Below are positions 44,060-55,377 of a DNA stretch of 64,000 nt, one piece after another; within the stretch, counting starts at the first letter, position 1, and each line of letters starts with the position of its first letter. The notes under the pieces are model-generated. The model did not search any database and was not told the DNA's origin. It saw only the letters and a program-made list of their open reading frames with translations. The DNA comes from Pictodentalium vernedei. Taxonomy: Eukaryota > Mollusca > Scaphopoda > Dentaliida > Dentaliidae. The position numbers and the translations under genes are program-made. Location of the stretch: assembly GCA_031216915.1 (NCBI GenBank), contig CM062292.1, forward strand, positions 70,498,956-70,562,955, given 5' to 3'.

Positions 44060-44740
44060 ATTTTCAACATAGACTGACACACGCTGTCTCGAATTCTGAA
44101 GGAAAAACTGGTGTGAAAAACTCACACGAATACTAATTTCAAAAATATTGCACTGAATGTAGACTTTTTCAGTTTCAGCACAAACACATTTCAGCACAAA
44201 CTCACTTCTCAGTGGGCAATTTTAAATGGCTGTTTTGGGCTCAGTGGGTGGATGATATTCAACGACACCTCCTGGCGCAGTTAATTGCACTGTTACACAC
44301 GAACACTTTTTTGACAAATGGACGGGGCAAAAGCAAAAACATCCATACGATTGGAAATCATCCACCAAGTTATAAATAAAAAAACTCATCTCCAATTATA
44401 TGCCAGTAAATAAGATAGCCTTGAAGATTATAAAACCATATGCAGCTGTTCCACCGGGGATTTGGGGTGGGGGTGTGGGGCTCATCGAAGTGCTTGTATG
44501 TTTTGCTATAGAGAACAAGGCATCGACGATAACGGGCTTGGTGATGGTTATCACACACTACACACATAATAAAAATTTAACAGCCCATTACGTATATATC
44601 GCATTTAACACGTCTAATAACCAAGTGACGTAAGAAGTTGAAGTGACGTCATAACATTGTGACTGAGTTGGTTTCGGGAGTAGAAGTGAATTAATCTTAC
44701 TGTTTTTGAAGTTAGTTCTTTCATTAACTATTCAACTAAA
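44060..44740. other. No gene seen
   Basis: Unrecognised non-coding sequence. Confidence 0.4.
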
Positions 44741-44744
44741 ATTA

Positions 44745-44856
44745 CTAGCAGACGACATGTACAAGATATTTACTGAATAACTAAAAAAATAAATAATGCT
44801 TTTTTTCCCCAGAAACAAACATTATGGCACCTTCATTGGAACGAGCTCGATGGGCT
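44745..44856. mobile_element. MITE family A, half element
   Basis: GCAGACGACATGTACAAG, AACATTATGGCACCTTCATT and GGAACGAGCTCGATGGG represent one arm of family A. The other arm is missing. Confidence 0.5.
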
Positions 44857-45109
44857 ATGTTAGCATGATAACAATTGAAAAGATTACTAAAATTTGTTCG
44901 ACGATTTCTGAAAACAGAATGCGAGTCGGCTTTGACGAGTATTGTAGGTAAAAGGTCACAATACACTTTATGTATTAAAAGGAGTCTCAAATTAGTCACT
45001 TTTATATATCAAATATGACTCATTAGGCCTAAAAAAGTTCAAAATATGTTTTTCAGACGCATCCGAATGATCCTATTCATAGATATCGGATAGTCTTCTA
45101 TCTGATATC

Positions 45110-45445
45110 TATGATCCTATTGGCTACTGCATGCTCTCTTTTTATAACTAATGCAAACTGAAAAAAATAAAAAAAATAAATGTTTTATGTCTGATGTTTT
45201 TGCCAAATTAATAAAAGTGATAAATTTGTCCCTTGAGTGCAACAAGGCTTTGCAATACTTTTGCAATGCTAAAGCAGCATTCAAAGCCTTCTTGCACTCA
45301 AGGGACGAAATACATCACCACCCAAGCTATTCTGTAGAGTATGAAGTCCTAAAACAAAAAAAACAAACCGAGAACATGATGGCAAAAAAAAAGTAAATTA
45401 CAAAAATAAAATAAAAATACGTTCGCCCACGTGCAATTTTACCAA
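45110..45445. repeat. Repeat family I, copy 2
   Basis: Collinear with 23660-23965. It contains a longer central hairpin: TTTGTCCCTTGAGTGCAA (45225) pairs with TTGCACTCAAGGGACGAAA (45293), with inner pairing of AAGGCTTTG/CAAAGCCTT. Confidence 0.65.
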
Positions 45446-45782
45446 AAGTCAGGGGCCGTGGGACCTGGGGGGGGGGGGGGGGGCTGGGGGCTTCAGCCAC
45501 ACCACTTTTTTTTTGCCGTGCCATGTTTTTTTTTGTATGCATATATTTTAACACAACCAATGACTGGTGAAACAAGGGTCGGAACCAGAGCCTTCCATAT
45601 TTTCGCCAGCTATGTTTTTCTCGTACTGGTTCAGTTTCGAAAACAGCAAACGCTAAATGTATACACTCTGTTAAAAAATCGGTTAACTTTAATAAATCGT
45701 AATCTTACAGACATACAGGTACCAAATCCACCCCCAGACAAGATAATCCACAGACAGTATAATTGCTGTTAACGTCTGGTAA

Positions 45783-45872
45783 AGCATACATGTGAGATCT
45801 ATTTATCAGCTTTGGTCGTCACGACCAAAGCTGATAAATAGACCTCACCTGTATGCTTTACCGACATTTTTT
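45783..45872. repeat. Long hairpin
   Basis: GTAAAGCATACATGTGAGAT then CTATTTATCAGCTTTGGTCG, paired with its complement around ACGACC; one small mismatch region. No TSD was seen. Confidence 0.75.
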
Positions 45873-46478
45873 AACGGCTGTCAAGGTGTGAAATCTTTCA
45901 AATACTTCTCCTGAAAAATCTCAAATTATCCGCTCACATGCATGGAAATGGGGGGTTTGGAACCCAGGAATTTAAAATTTTCGTACCACGCCTATCCATC
46001 GCCCGATCCAGCCCCCTCACTTTGAAAATCGTTCCGCCGAAAATGGTCTGAGAAATAAAAGATCTTCTTTTTGTGGCCTTAAAGATCCTCTTAAATTATC
46101 AAATTTTCTGGAGATACGTGCTTGTTACATGTTGTCAGACGGTATTAAGACGTCATTTTTATAACGTCTTGTTGGCCTTGTCTTGGTAACTCGGATTGCT
46201 AACTCGGATTGTTCTCACAATGTGGATTGAGAAATGGAAAAGTATTCTGACGTTGCTATTCACAACCCTTTGAACTTATTTGTTTCACATTTCTGGTTTC
46301 GTTTCAAATTTTAAATATCCACAGCCGTATGACAAGCAAATTATTACAGCAGGTAATCAGTCTGGGTAGGCATATTCCGCCAAAGGGATCAAGTCAGCCA
46401 GACCAAACACTACCTTATCTAGTCTCGTTCTCCCAATGGAATATGACAAAGATCAAATGACTGTTGCAATAATGTGTA
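45873..46478. other. No gene seen
   Basis: Unrecognised non-coding sequence. Confidence 0.4.
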
Positions 46479-46723
46479 CAGTAAAGCCGCCGTGGACTGG
46501 TCACTTTCAATGGGTGGGAAATATGTTCACGGACGCAATAATATTAGATTCCAAACACTAATTATAGGAATAATCATCAGAAATTTAATTAATGAAGCAC
46601 CGGGTACAACCCGGTGCTTCATTAATTAAAATGTTCTGATGATGATTTTTATTACCTGGTAAATGCATGCTTGGACATCACTGCCCACAAGTGGATTACG
46701 ACCAGTCCGTGTCGACTGTACTG
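46479..46723. mobile_element. MITE family F, copy 4
   Basis: TA at 46477-46478 and 46724-46725. CAGTAAAGCCGCCGTGGACT terminus and GTCCGTGTCGACTGTACTG right end. It has a near-perfect AATTAATGAAGCACCGGGTA hairpin and is the best-preserved copy of the family. Confidence 0.8.
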
Positions 46724-46841
46724 TATGGAGAATTCTGTGTTTGTAGTATCTGGTAGATAAGCTCTCCGCGTCAGCTTTCCGTGTTCTGTTTCATAACCAG
46801 GAATCTGTGAATTCTTTGTCACCCATTTTATGACTATCGTG

Positions 46842-47184
46842 GGGGGCGCGGTGGCTCAGTTGGTAGAGGTGCAGGCTGCAAGCCGAGAGGTCCTCGGTTC
46901 GAATCCCACCTGCGGCAACTGCGTTGTGTCCTTGGGCAAGACACTTCACCCCATTGCCACCGTGGGGGCACGGTGACACTGTGTACTAAGGCGTACTGCA
47001 CGTAGATGGTGCACCTGACTTCAGCCATTGCTAATCCTGCTTGTGTGGAGTTGGTATGTTGAGGAGTTGACAGTTGCTCGCCGTTGCTCGGTGGTTCTCT
47101 CCGGGTACTCTGGCTTCCTCCACCAGCAAACCTGTCACGGTCATGGTTAGCCATTGTGCATAAATATGTGACCTTAAACACCAA

Positions 47185-47220
<36 letters not shown>

Positions 47221-47221
47221 A
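46842..47221 (+). mobile_element. SINE S4, full length
   Basis: This is the best copy. Box A TGGCTCAGTTGG is at 46852-46863 and a consensus box B GGTTCGAATCC is at 46896-46906. The body follows (GTTGTGTCCTTGGGCAAGAC, CCGTGGGGGCACGGTGAC, TGGAGTTGGTATGTTGAG) and a 3' tail of (AATA)n at about 47185-47219. An 11-bp duplication, TGACTATCGTG/TGTCTATCGTG (46831-46841, 47222-47232; one mismatch), flanks it. The head is tRNA-derived. The CCTTGGGCAAGACACTT block is shared with several tRNA SINE families of other animals. Confidence 0.9.
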
Positions 47222-48428
47222 TGTCTATCGTGCAGTGCTTTCTCTCCCCATATCTATCTTCTTACTTTCATTGATTCTTTTTATCGTTATTAACAATTTA
47301 CCATTTTCTTGTGGGGACGGGGGAAGGCTGCGAGGGTTATATTTTGTGCGTGTGGTGTTCTTTCTGATGTATTGTACTTTTTATTCATTTACTGGCAACT
47401 CTTAAATCCCGAGATAAACTCATGATTTAGCAAAATGGATCGATTATTAAAAACAAATTTGATTTGGGGTGCTGTGACCCCCTATTCCCCCCCCCCCCCA
47501 AAAAAAAAACAAAAAAACAAATTGATTCTTAGACAATTTGTTTCAAATCAGTGAGGGAGTGAGTATTTTATTTTTATTTTTATTACGTATCAGCTTCCCC
47601 ATGTTGCATTTTAGATTTTTGGACACTAATGCATATGTTATTTATGATACAGAATGTAAGAGTGTATCACGAATAAAAACATTTTGTCCAGAGACGATTT
47701 TCGCCAAATTACTTCTATTTTCCCCCTTCTTAACTCCTTGCATGCCGGCTGTCATATATTCCTGCCCAGGACTCATAGTATCTTGCCACTGAAATAAGTA
47801 TAGTTTGGGCACCTTTAATAACATTTCTCACCTGTAAATTGACTGGACTTATTGACCAATGATTTCTTTCGTTAAATTTATAGGACTTTTTCATCAAAAC
47901 TAGTCATGGCTGCTTAATAGCAGCTATGACCAGATTTGATAAAAAAAACATTGAAAATATTCAGCCGGTCAAAAGTTGGTTAATGGATACTGCGTTAGTC
48001 AATGCATCATTTGTAGTGGATAATGTGGAGTTATTGTACAATATATTTTGTTTTATTTTATAATACGACATAATTACATAATGCTGTTGTTCATGTAGAA
48101 ATGCAGCTTTACATTAAGCCCAGTCATTATCACAGACTTAAATCATAACTTGACAACCATTAAAGTCATATTCCTACTGACTCACTTAAGACAAAGTGTC
48201 TAACTACGAGTTATGAAACATGGGATAGTACTTACTGTGACAAATCCAGAGCATAGGAGATTTCAAATTTGGAATTCTAAAAATGGACAAAGGGTTCTGC
48301 TCTGCAAGGAATAAGCCTTCCGTCTGAATTGAAACTGCAATTTCCAGTATCTTAGGTGACACATTAACACAATATCACAAAACTGGGTATTTTCCCGGAG
48401 GTCCTGCCTCCATCTTCAAGTACACCAC

Positions 48429-48430
<2 letters not shown>
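47222..48430. other. No gene; C/A tract
   Basis: A C run followed by an A run at about 47488-47518. 47370-47500 resembles 54205-54330 (TTCATTTACTGACAACTCTTAA, ATGGATCGATTATTGAAAAC). Otherwise unrecognised. Confidence 0.4.

Positions 48431-48432
<2 letters not shown>

Positions 48433-48481
<49 letters not shown>
48433..48481. repeat. (TC)n microsatellite
   Basis: Uninterrupted TC dinucleotides of about 48 bases, directly upstream of the LINE 3' fragment. Confidence 0.95.
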
Positions 48482-48482
<1 letters not shown>

Positions 48483-48483
48483 C

Positions 48484-49095
48484 AGGCCTTGCACTAGGAC
48501 GGCTACGTACTTATCGTACGTTCAAATGTGACCAGATATTTGAACCATATCTTACCCATACTAAAGCCCGTGAGGCGAGGATTATGTTTACCAGGCTGAG
48601 AATAAGCAATCATAATTTGAATATTGAGAGAGGCAGATACTCCCAATCCCCCATTCCACTAGATCGTAGGCTCTGCAAGGCTTCTAGTGTTTGTGCAGCT
48701 ACCAGCGAAGTAGAAAGTGAAATTCACTTTATCATGGATTGCCCGGCCTATTCAAACAGTAGAGCCCAATTGTTCAATGTTATAAGTAAAGATACACCAG
48801 ATTTTATAAAACCCAGTAAATGTCAGCAAATTGAACTCGTTATGAAGAATGACAGTCCGACGATCATTAATCCCATCTGTAACATGACCCTGCTGTTCTT
48901 CAGGGAGAGAGATGCATTAATTGCCAAAAACACGATCTAGATTGTTTGTCTTTACTTTAAATAGTCTTGTTGATCTTTTTAACAATCATTGTATATATTT
49001 TATAATTCACATTATAATTCACATTATGAGATATCTGTGCACTCTGCCTCACTGTAGGTGTAATATTGCTTCAATAAACTATCTATCTATCCCTT
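48484..49095 (+). pseudogene. Non-LTR retrotransposon 3' end (C-terminal domain and 3' UTR)
   Basis: The open frame through 48940 reads 'LRTYRTFKCDQIFEPYL', 'FTRLRISNHNLNIERGRY' and 'EIHFIMDCPAYSNSRAQLF'. This is the C-terminal region found after the reverse transcriptase of many invertebrate LINEs, with an H...C zinc-binding remnant. The upstream cysteines of the usual CxxC are altered (RLCKASSVC). A 3' UTR follows and ends at TTCAATAAACTATCTATCTATC (about 49072-49093), whose short tandem tail is typical of these elements. It is a 5'-truncated copy, with the (TC)n run at the truncation point. Confidence 0.8.
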
Positions 49096-49321
49096 GTAAT
49101 AGTTTCAAAGTGGTTGTTATATATCCACGCATAGGGTGGCATTCGCATAAGATTTCAAACACAAAAACCTGGAAGTGCCGATTTTTCGAAAATCTTGACG
49201 GCAGAGGGATGGCTGAACATGAATTTTACGTCAACGTAAAATGCTGGTTGTTAACGAGCAAATGGCCAGTCGAATAGTTAACGATTGCGAGTATCAGTAA
49301 CAATTTAATTACGGACACGTG

Positions 49322-49970
49322 CAGTGACGGCGCCAGAGTTACAAAAGTGAGGGGGTACAGATGGGGATTGTGCAGCGCGGAGGTGGGGTGGGTTTCGGTG
49401 TGTGTGTGTGGGCGGGGGGGGGGGGGGGTCCTCTCCATAAGTTGAGAAAAATTTTAGCTGTTTTTCAACAAAATCATGCGAATATGGATATCATTGGAAG
49501 CGACTGAACAAGCCGGTTCTAATGATATTCATATTTGCATGATTTCAGTGAGTTACACCTTTGAGGATTTTTCGAAAAATATTAAATTTTATTTATTTTT
49601 TTAAAATTGCTGTAGGCTGAATTCCAAACGGATGCCTTGCACGCTCTCGATTCTAGCATTCGTCGAATACTCTTAAGCACTATGTTTCAGTCCGTTTATA
49701 CGCGTCATGCCTTGTTGCAATTTGGACCCTCGACTCTTGTTTGTTGTTTGCAGCTAGCGTGTGTGTGGGGGCGGGGGGGGGAACATAATTTCAAAACTTC
49801 TCTGATTTAGTGCACTTGGGAATATGGGATTAAGCATACCGACCATTACACCGCAACGTTCAATACAACAAAAATTAAAATGATATTGTTTTACTACGCT
49901 TGGCGAAAAAAGTGGAGGGGTAAGTACCCCCCCCCCCCCCCCCACATACCCCTCCATGGCGCCGCCACTG
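49322..49970. mobile_element. hAT-type non-autonomous element (649 bp)
   Basis: An exact 8-bp target duplication GACACGTG is at 49314-49321 and 49971-49978. Terminal inverted repeats are CAGTGACGGCGCCA and TGGCGCCGCCACTG. An 8-bp duplication with CAGTG-type ends is the hAT signature. Inside are G/C runs near both ends (about 49411-49428 and 49927-49943) and, at about 49455-49545, a hairpin TCATGCGAATATGGATATCATT that resembles the family A design. No transposase is encoded. Confidence 0.85.
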
Positions 49971-49978
49971 GACACGTG

Positions 49979-50645
49979 AATATCAAATTTCGACTCAAAT
50001 CGATTCGGGTAGAAGATGTGGAATCGAATCGAATCTAGATTTATATTTTACAACTCTTCACGATATAAATATTGTACCTTCTTACAGGTATCACAGCAGT
50101 AAATAGTTTCCCAATATAACGTTCATGTGAAACGAATTATGATCGCATTATTTCAATTTTGACATTCAAATATCTTTGTCAAGTTTTGCCCTTTAGACAA
50201 CTTTTTCTGACCTGAAAACAGGCGGAGTTGCAACAAATAAGAGAGACAATCTGACTGGAAGGGAAGTACCGGTCATGTGCACATATGTTTCGGGGAATTC
50301 CCAACAAAACCACACCAAAAGTCAATTGTATTTTTTAAGTCCAAAAGTCATCGAACTACACTCTTTTTTTATCTGGAATATTCAACACTAATGCAAGATG
50401 TCATTAGAATGTTTCAAATGTTTATTGAACTGATATACTTTCCGAATGCTGCTTATTTTTAGAGATTGCAACATTTCAAGGCGGGTAACTTTAATTCAAA
50501 TATTTACTGCAGCGATACTTTTAACCGAAAATATTGCCTGATTCCATTTATGAATTCTATTCAACAGTGACTCGTGCGTTTCGTAAGGTTAATCAAAAAT
50601 ACTGACCATTTCAGACCGGAATCAAAGTAGTTTGGGAGTCGGAAA
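49979..50645. repeat. GAATC-rich repeat, copy 2 (left part)
   Basis: GAATCGAATCGAATCTAG at 50023 precedes 'attgtaccttcttacagg' (compare 15950). Its closing segment with CGAATCGATTTTCGAAGCTG lies at 50870-50890. The sequence between is unrecognised. Confidence 0.4.
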
Positions 50646-50795
50646 TGCCTTCAACTCTTCTTCTGTCATCAGGTCTCCTGTTTACAGGAGACCTGATGAC
50701 AGAACGTCGCTTGCGTGCTAGAATGTCCAATGTCCCCTAAGGGACATAGGACATTCTAGCACCCAGGCGACGCGAAGAAAGGTTCAAGACGAGGA
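50646..50795. repeat. Hairpin nested in or beside a second hairpin
   Basis: First hairpin: TTCTGTCATCAGGTCTCCTG and its complement (50661-50703). Directly after comes a second hairpin, CGTCGC...GTGCTAGAATGTCCAATGTCCC with the complement GGGACATAGGACATTCTAGCAC...GCGACG (50705-50774). The outer sequences CAACTCTTCTTC (50651) and GAAGAAAGGTTC (50776) pair around both, so the second appears inserted in the right arm of the first. Confidence 0.7.
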
Positions 50796-50917
50796 ACAAA
50801 GTATGATTTTGAGAAAATCTCGATGATTCCAAAATGTCGGATTAAAATCGAATCCTGGGTTCGATTTGAACCGAATCGATTTTCGAAGCTGCGCAGGACC
50901 CTCAGCTCTGCAGCAAA
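50796..50917. repeat. GAATC-rich repeat, closing part
   Basis: AATCGAATCCTGGGTTCG, GAACCGAATCGATTTTCGAA and CTGCGCAGGACCCT. Compare GATTCTTCGCAGGGTCCT at 16606. Confidence 0.4.
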
Positions 50918-51190
50918 TCAATTATTTATTATATATCTTTTTACTGGCGTCTAACGACACTTTCCACAGCCAGGGTCACCTGGTTGGACAGTTTTACGAG
51001 TGGAGGAAACCGGAGTACCCGTAGAGAACGACCGGCCGGAAACTGCCAGACTCCCCCAACGTACTAATTCCACGGAAGCAGGACTAGCATTGGGTTGAAG
51101 ACAAGTGCAACATCGACGTGCAGCACACCCTAGTATACAGCACTACTGTGCTCCACGGGGGCTGTCGGGATGAAGCGCCTTGTCCAGAAA
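50918..51190 (-). mobile_element. SINE S5, minus strand, tRNA head missing
   Basis: ATTTATTATATA tail, CGTCTAACGACACTTTCC, GAGTGGAGGAAACCGGAGTA, GACGTGCAGCACACCCTAG and GAAGCGCCTTGTCCAGAAA. The 5' head with boxes A and B is absent. Confidence 0.7.
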
Positions 51191-51589
51191 ATCAATCCAT
51201 CTATTTTGTTGCAATAAAATCCTACACCCGAATTTTAAGGATTCGAGTTTCATTCACGTGAAGGGTTCAAGCTGAACTTTATGTTTGGAAAGAAAATTAG
51301 GTCTGTCAATTATTAAAATTACACTTAAAAATCATTGTTGATTTAGGCTATCCTGAATTCATAATTACCTCTAACTCCTTTACTCGTATCATTTCTAATT
51401 AGGGTTATTAGTATTTTGAAATGTCATGATAATCAACAGTGTCATATAAAATGGCACTGGTACCAAGGACTTTTACAAGTCGGAGTGTCTGCGAACTTTT
51501 CAAGATGAAGTCATTGGTGTGCTGTCTCTGTGTTCTGGTAAGCCTATTGTCGTTTTACTCAATAGTCGCCGTGGCATGTGTAATATTTA
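51191..51589. other. No gene seen
   Basis: Unrecognised. An 84-codon frame at 51439-51693 starts with a plausible hydrophobic stretch but runs into MITE F5, so I do not call it. Confidence 0.35.
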
Positions 51590-51836
51590 CAGTACAGCCA
51601 TCGTGGACTGGTCGTAATCCACGAGCGGGCACTGAAGTCCACGCATGTGTTTACCAGGTAATAGAAATTCATTATCAGCAAAATTTTAATTAATGAAGCA
51701 CCGGGTACAACCCGGTGCTTCATTAATTAATTTTTTGTTGATAATTCCAAGAATTAGTATTTGGAATTTAATAGTATTGTGTCCGTGAAAATATTGACCA
51801 CCCGCGAAAAGTAATCAGTCCAAGGCGGCCGTAATG
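51590..51836. mobile_element. MITE family F, copy 5
   Basis: TA then CAGTACAGCCATCGTGGACT, the hairpin AATTAATGAAGCACCGGGTA, and a decayed right end CCAAGGCGGCCGTAATG before TA. Confidence 0.75.
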
Positions 51837-53000
51837 TATAGTATTGCATGAACTCCATTTTGGAAAGAATTTAAGAAAAAATTCTGCAACTAGCCGCATG
51901 CACGCTAGAGTCGGTTGGCGTGACTGGCATTTATTACATTTCAGTAATAGTATTTTGTTATACATTTGATTCTATCTCTGTTACACGACACAACTGTTAT
52001 ACAACCATTTGTGCTTGGACATAAGTAAATATTTATTGGGTCAACCCTACCGTCCAGGAAAAACCAGAGATAAAACTAATAAGGCAAAATCCTCTGGAAA
52101 CCTGTAGTCGGAGCAATGTAAAGTCGACCTATATTCACAGGACGTCAACTTCCGTCCTTTACAATTGATGAACTGATATAAATAACGCTAAATGGGAAAT
52201 TTGAGATCTAAATTTCAGTCCAACCGCTCCGATATGGACAGCTAGAATGGCAGTCAAACCAGACGATCGCCTTTGTGACGTCAGCACTAACCCGTATCAA
52301 ATACCTCAATTATCCCGTGCTCTTTCAGGACATCATCTCGCTACTGTTAACCATTTACACACAATATTCCAACATTGTCGATACTACAATACAAATTTTT
52401 CTCGCTATTCTTCGAAAAGCGAGAAAAAAATAATATTATCTGCAAAATGTATGTCGCATTAGATATTCTGTGAAGTAGGGGTGCTAAATTATGGCCAAAC
52501 AACGTCAGGCGAATCTCTAAAATACAATGAATCTTCAGTGCAAGTCTACCTCAAATCAATACTTTCTTCCGTTCGTCTTTCTCCGTTCAGAAGCGTCTCG
52601 TGGATGACTGATCGGTTGGGTGCAAATTTGGTTATCCCCGACTGTGATGGATCGGGTCTCGAGTGATGAAATATTCCAGGTATAGCACCAAGCCATGTCT
52701 TCTTCGACGACATGCCTTTGTGTTGTAGTTGGAATATTTGCCAAGCGAGATAGGTGTTGAAACCAGCGGGCTTCTTGAACATTTATTTGTGGATAAATAA
52801 AATATACACGTAGTAGGTGAGTGTGTGCCGTGTGTGTAACATAAAATTGAAATTATATCTAACACTCCAATACAGAGTAACATTCCCGAGTGAAAGATTT
52901 AGTAGGGAAGCGGGGGAGGTGGGGTGGGAGGTAACACATTCCTAAATCTCGTTCCCTATATCCCTGTGTCTCCGTTGAACATACCGATCTTTGAGAATGA
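51837..53000. other. No gene; imperfect hairpin
   Basis: CATGTCTTCTTCGACGACATG at about 52692-52712 is a short hairpin. 'ccaagccatgtcttcttcgacgacatgcctttgtgttgtagttgg' is a diverged relative of the hairpin at 53228. Confidence 0.4.
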
Positions 53001-53039
53001 CGTTTGGAAAGCGCACTTCGAACTTTCGAATGGGGCACT

Positions 53040-53620
53040 AAGAATCACAAATTTCCTATTCGAATCAATTCTCCAATCGAATCATATCTTTATTCGAAAT
53101 CGAATCGAATCTCGAATCGAACCTCGAATCGAATCAGTGGCGTCTTGAAGTTGTTCGATGGGGTTTGGGGTGCTATAAACCTGATTTGTTCCGGCTATGA
53201 TAGCTCAAGTTTCGACGATAAAATAATAGAACTACATCATCAAGGCATGCCTTCGTCGAAGGCATGCCTTGATGATGTAGTTGGGGTATTACCCGATAAG
53301 AATTATAGTTCATCGTCGACATTGGAAACCTTAAATTTGTATTTAACCGTGGTAGGGACTAGTGCTGTTGGAATTAGCATAGCTGGTGGCATGAGCGAAC
53401 ATGTTTTTTTATGTTAATGTAGCGGAAGTTACACTCAGTCTTTTATGTATGATTACCATCTGAACTATACGTTTTGTGAGATTATGAAGATGATCGATAC
53501 CCAGCTATATTCATATGAAAAAAGATTCGAGAGGAAGCGAATCGGGCAGCGGATTTCGAATAAAACCGAATAACTACTTAAGGTTCGAAATCGAATCGAA
53601 TCTCGAAGCTTCATGGAGCC
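53040..53620. repeat. GAATC-rich repeat, copy 3, with internal hairpin
   Basis: ATCGAATCGAATCTCGAATC iterations at 53097-53140 and again at 53585-53605 bracket the segment. A near-perfect hairpin AACTACATCATCAAGGCATG and its complement is at 53229-53283 (loop CCTTCGTCGAAGG, itself palindromic). Confidence 0.5.
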
Positions 53621-53850
53621 CAACCTTCGAATGGTCACTGTGAGACGCAATCGTTATCCACACAGAGAGATGAAGGGAGATTACTCTTTCCGTACACACA
53701 CACTTTCACATGTCGGGTTGTGGAATTATTGGTTTGAATACATGTGCATGTATACAGTCGGGTATGATGTCCAGAGTCACGTCAGTGACAACAATTATAT
53801 ATATTGTATCTTGTGAAAAGGCTCAGTGAAGTGAACCAGGGACACTTAAC

Positions 53851-53882
<32 letters not shown>

Positions 53883-54804
53883 GGGGGGGGGGGGAGCGAG
53901 AGTCGAGATACCAAAGAACCAACTAACATACATTTTCAGTTAAATATATTTATTTTTCTAGACATTCTTGTCTCAATTAATAATACCGATATTTGACAAT
54001 GACGTTTGGAAAGTTCACTTTGAGCTTTCAAAGCAATCCAATTGTTATCCACGATAGTACATCAAGGGAGAATACTCTTTTTGTATGCGCGTTTCCATGT
54101 GTCGATTCGGGGAATTATTTGGCGCACGTATATATATATATTGAAACAATCCCTAACAATCGTCTATGGTTCATTCCATCTCCCCGGGGTATTCCATTGA
54201 TTTTTATTCATTTACTGACAACTCTTAAATCTCAAGATGAACTAATGCTTTAACAAAATGGATCGATTATTGAAAACAAATTGATTTGGTGTGCTAAGGC
54301 CCAACCCCCCTCCCCCCACCCCCCAAAAGTTTTGATTCTCAGATAATTTCTTTTTCAAATCAGTGAGGGGGGGGGGGGGGGGGGGGGGCAGAATTTTATT
54401 TTTATTTGTATTAGCATGACAGGCAAAACCAAAAAGGGAAAATATTTCAACTGGAACGATTGGTAACGACAGAATTCTTTTCATTTTATTTTCACATTCA
54501 ATTCTTTTTTTTCAATTTTTTCATAATTCGAGATCAAAATAAACTGCCAAGAACATTTCTGCGCCTGTGGTGCGGTTATCAAGTAGGCCTATGATGTTTT
54601 AGAACTGATTAACAAATACGAGTTTTAATCCAATTATACAACTTAATGCCATTTTTCTGTTTAAATTTGCTTTTTTGACATTTTTTTCACATTATATTTT
54701 TCTGGCCAACTGGTGTTTGTGTCAACAGTATTGGCTTTTTATTTTGCGATGGAAGGGAACCTCTTGCATCAAGAAAACAATTCTCTAACAACATACATGC
54801 AGTA
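53621..54804. other. No gene; low-complexity tracts
   Basis: A (GA)n run then a G run at 53851-53895. A C run is at about 54306-54321 and a G run at about 54365-54388. The C and G runs flank a GTTTTGATTCTCAGATAATT segment. No gene is seen. Confidence 0.45.
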
Positions 54805-55052
54805 CAGTCGCCGTGGACTGGTCATAATCCACGCCGGGGGAGTGATGTCCACGCATGCGTTTACCATATCCAGCAAAATTGTAATTAATGAAGCACCGGG
54901 TTGTACCCGGTGCTTCATCAATTATATTTTTGATGAATATTCCTGTAATTAGTGTTTGGAAGGTAATATTATTGATTCTCAGATAATTTATTTCCAAATA
55001 CTTGATAACCGCGTCCGTGGAAATATAGCTCATCCGTGGAAAGTGACCATTG
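54805..55052. mobile_element. MITE family F, copy 6 (right end decayed)
   Basis: CAGTCGCCGTGGACTGGTCA terminus, hairpin AATTAATGAAGCACCGGGTT, and a right side GTCCGTGGAAATATAGCTCA that stops before the final GACTGTA. A short foreign segment (about 54970-55005) lies in the right half. Confidence 0.7.
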
Positions 55053-55377
55053 AGGTCGCACTGAAATTTGAATCGAATGCTATTTTTATCACGACCCAGT
55101 ATGATACAATCGTGTCGAGATTGTTGTTTTCGTACCGAGATTACGCGACATCTATACTTTCGTCGGACGATTCGGCGACCGGGCCTTTCCGTTTTGACGC
55201 CCTCGAATTTAAAAGCAAGTGGAGTAATTTTTTTTATAAAGTTGTCTTGTTTGCACAATTTTTATGTGTGGATGGTAATTAAAACTCAGTCTATAAAATG
55301 CAAGTATGGTTTTAATTTGTTACATGAATGTTTATGTTATCAGTTGTTAGTAATTTGTATAAGATTATATAGAATGC
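55053..55377 (+). other. Open frame without recognised domain
   Basis: A frame through 55053-55280 stays open and continues in another phase toward the tandem repeat. I see no motif. It includes GGACGATTCGGCGACC (55165), related to the tandem unit at 56586-56722. Confidence 0.25.

Noticed and set aside
46852..46930. Functional tRNA gene
   Set aside because: Boxes A and B are present, but the sequence continues into a SINE body with an AATA tail and target duplication. The same structure recurs in S1, S2 and S3.
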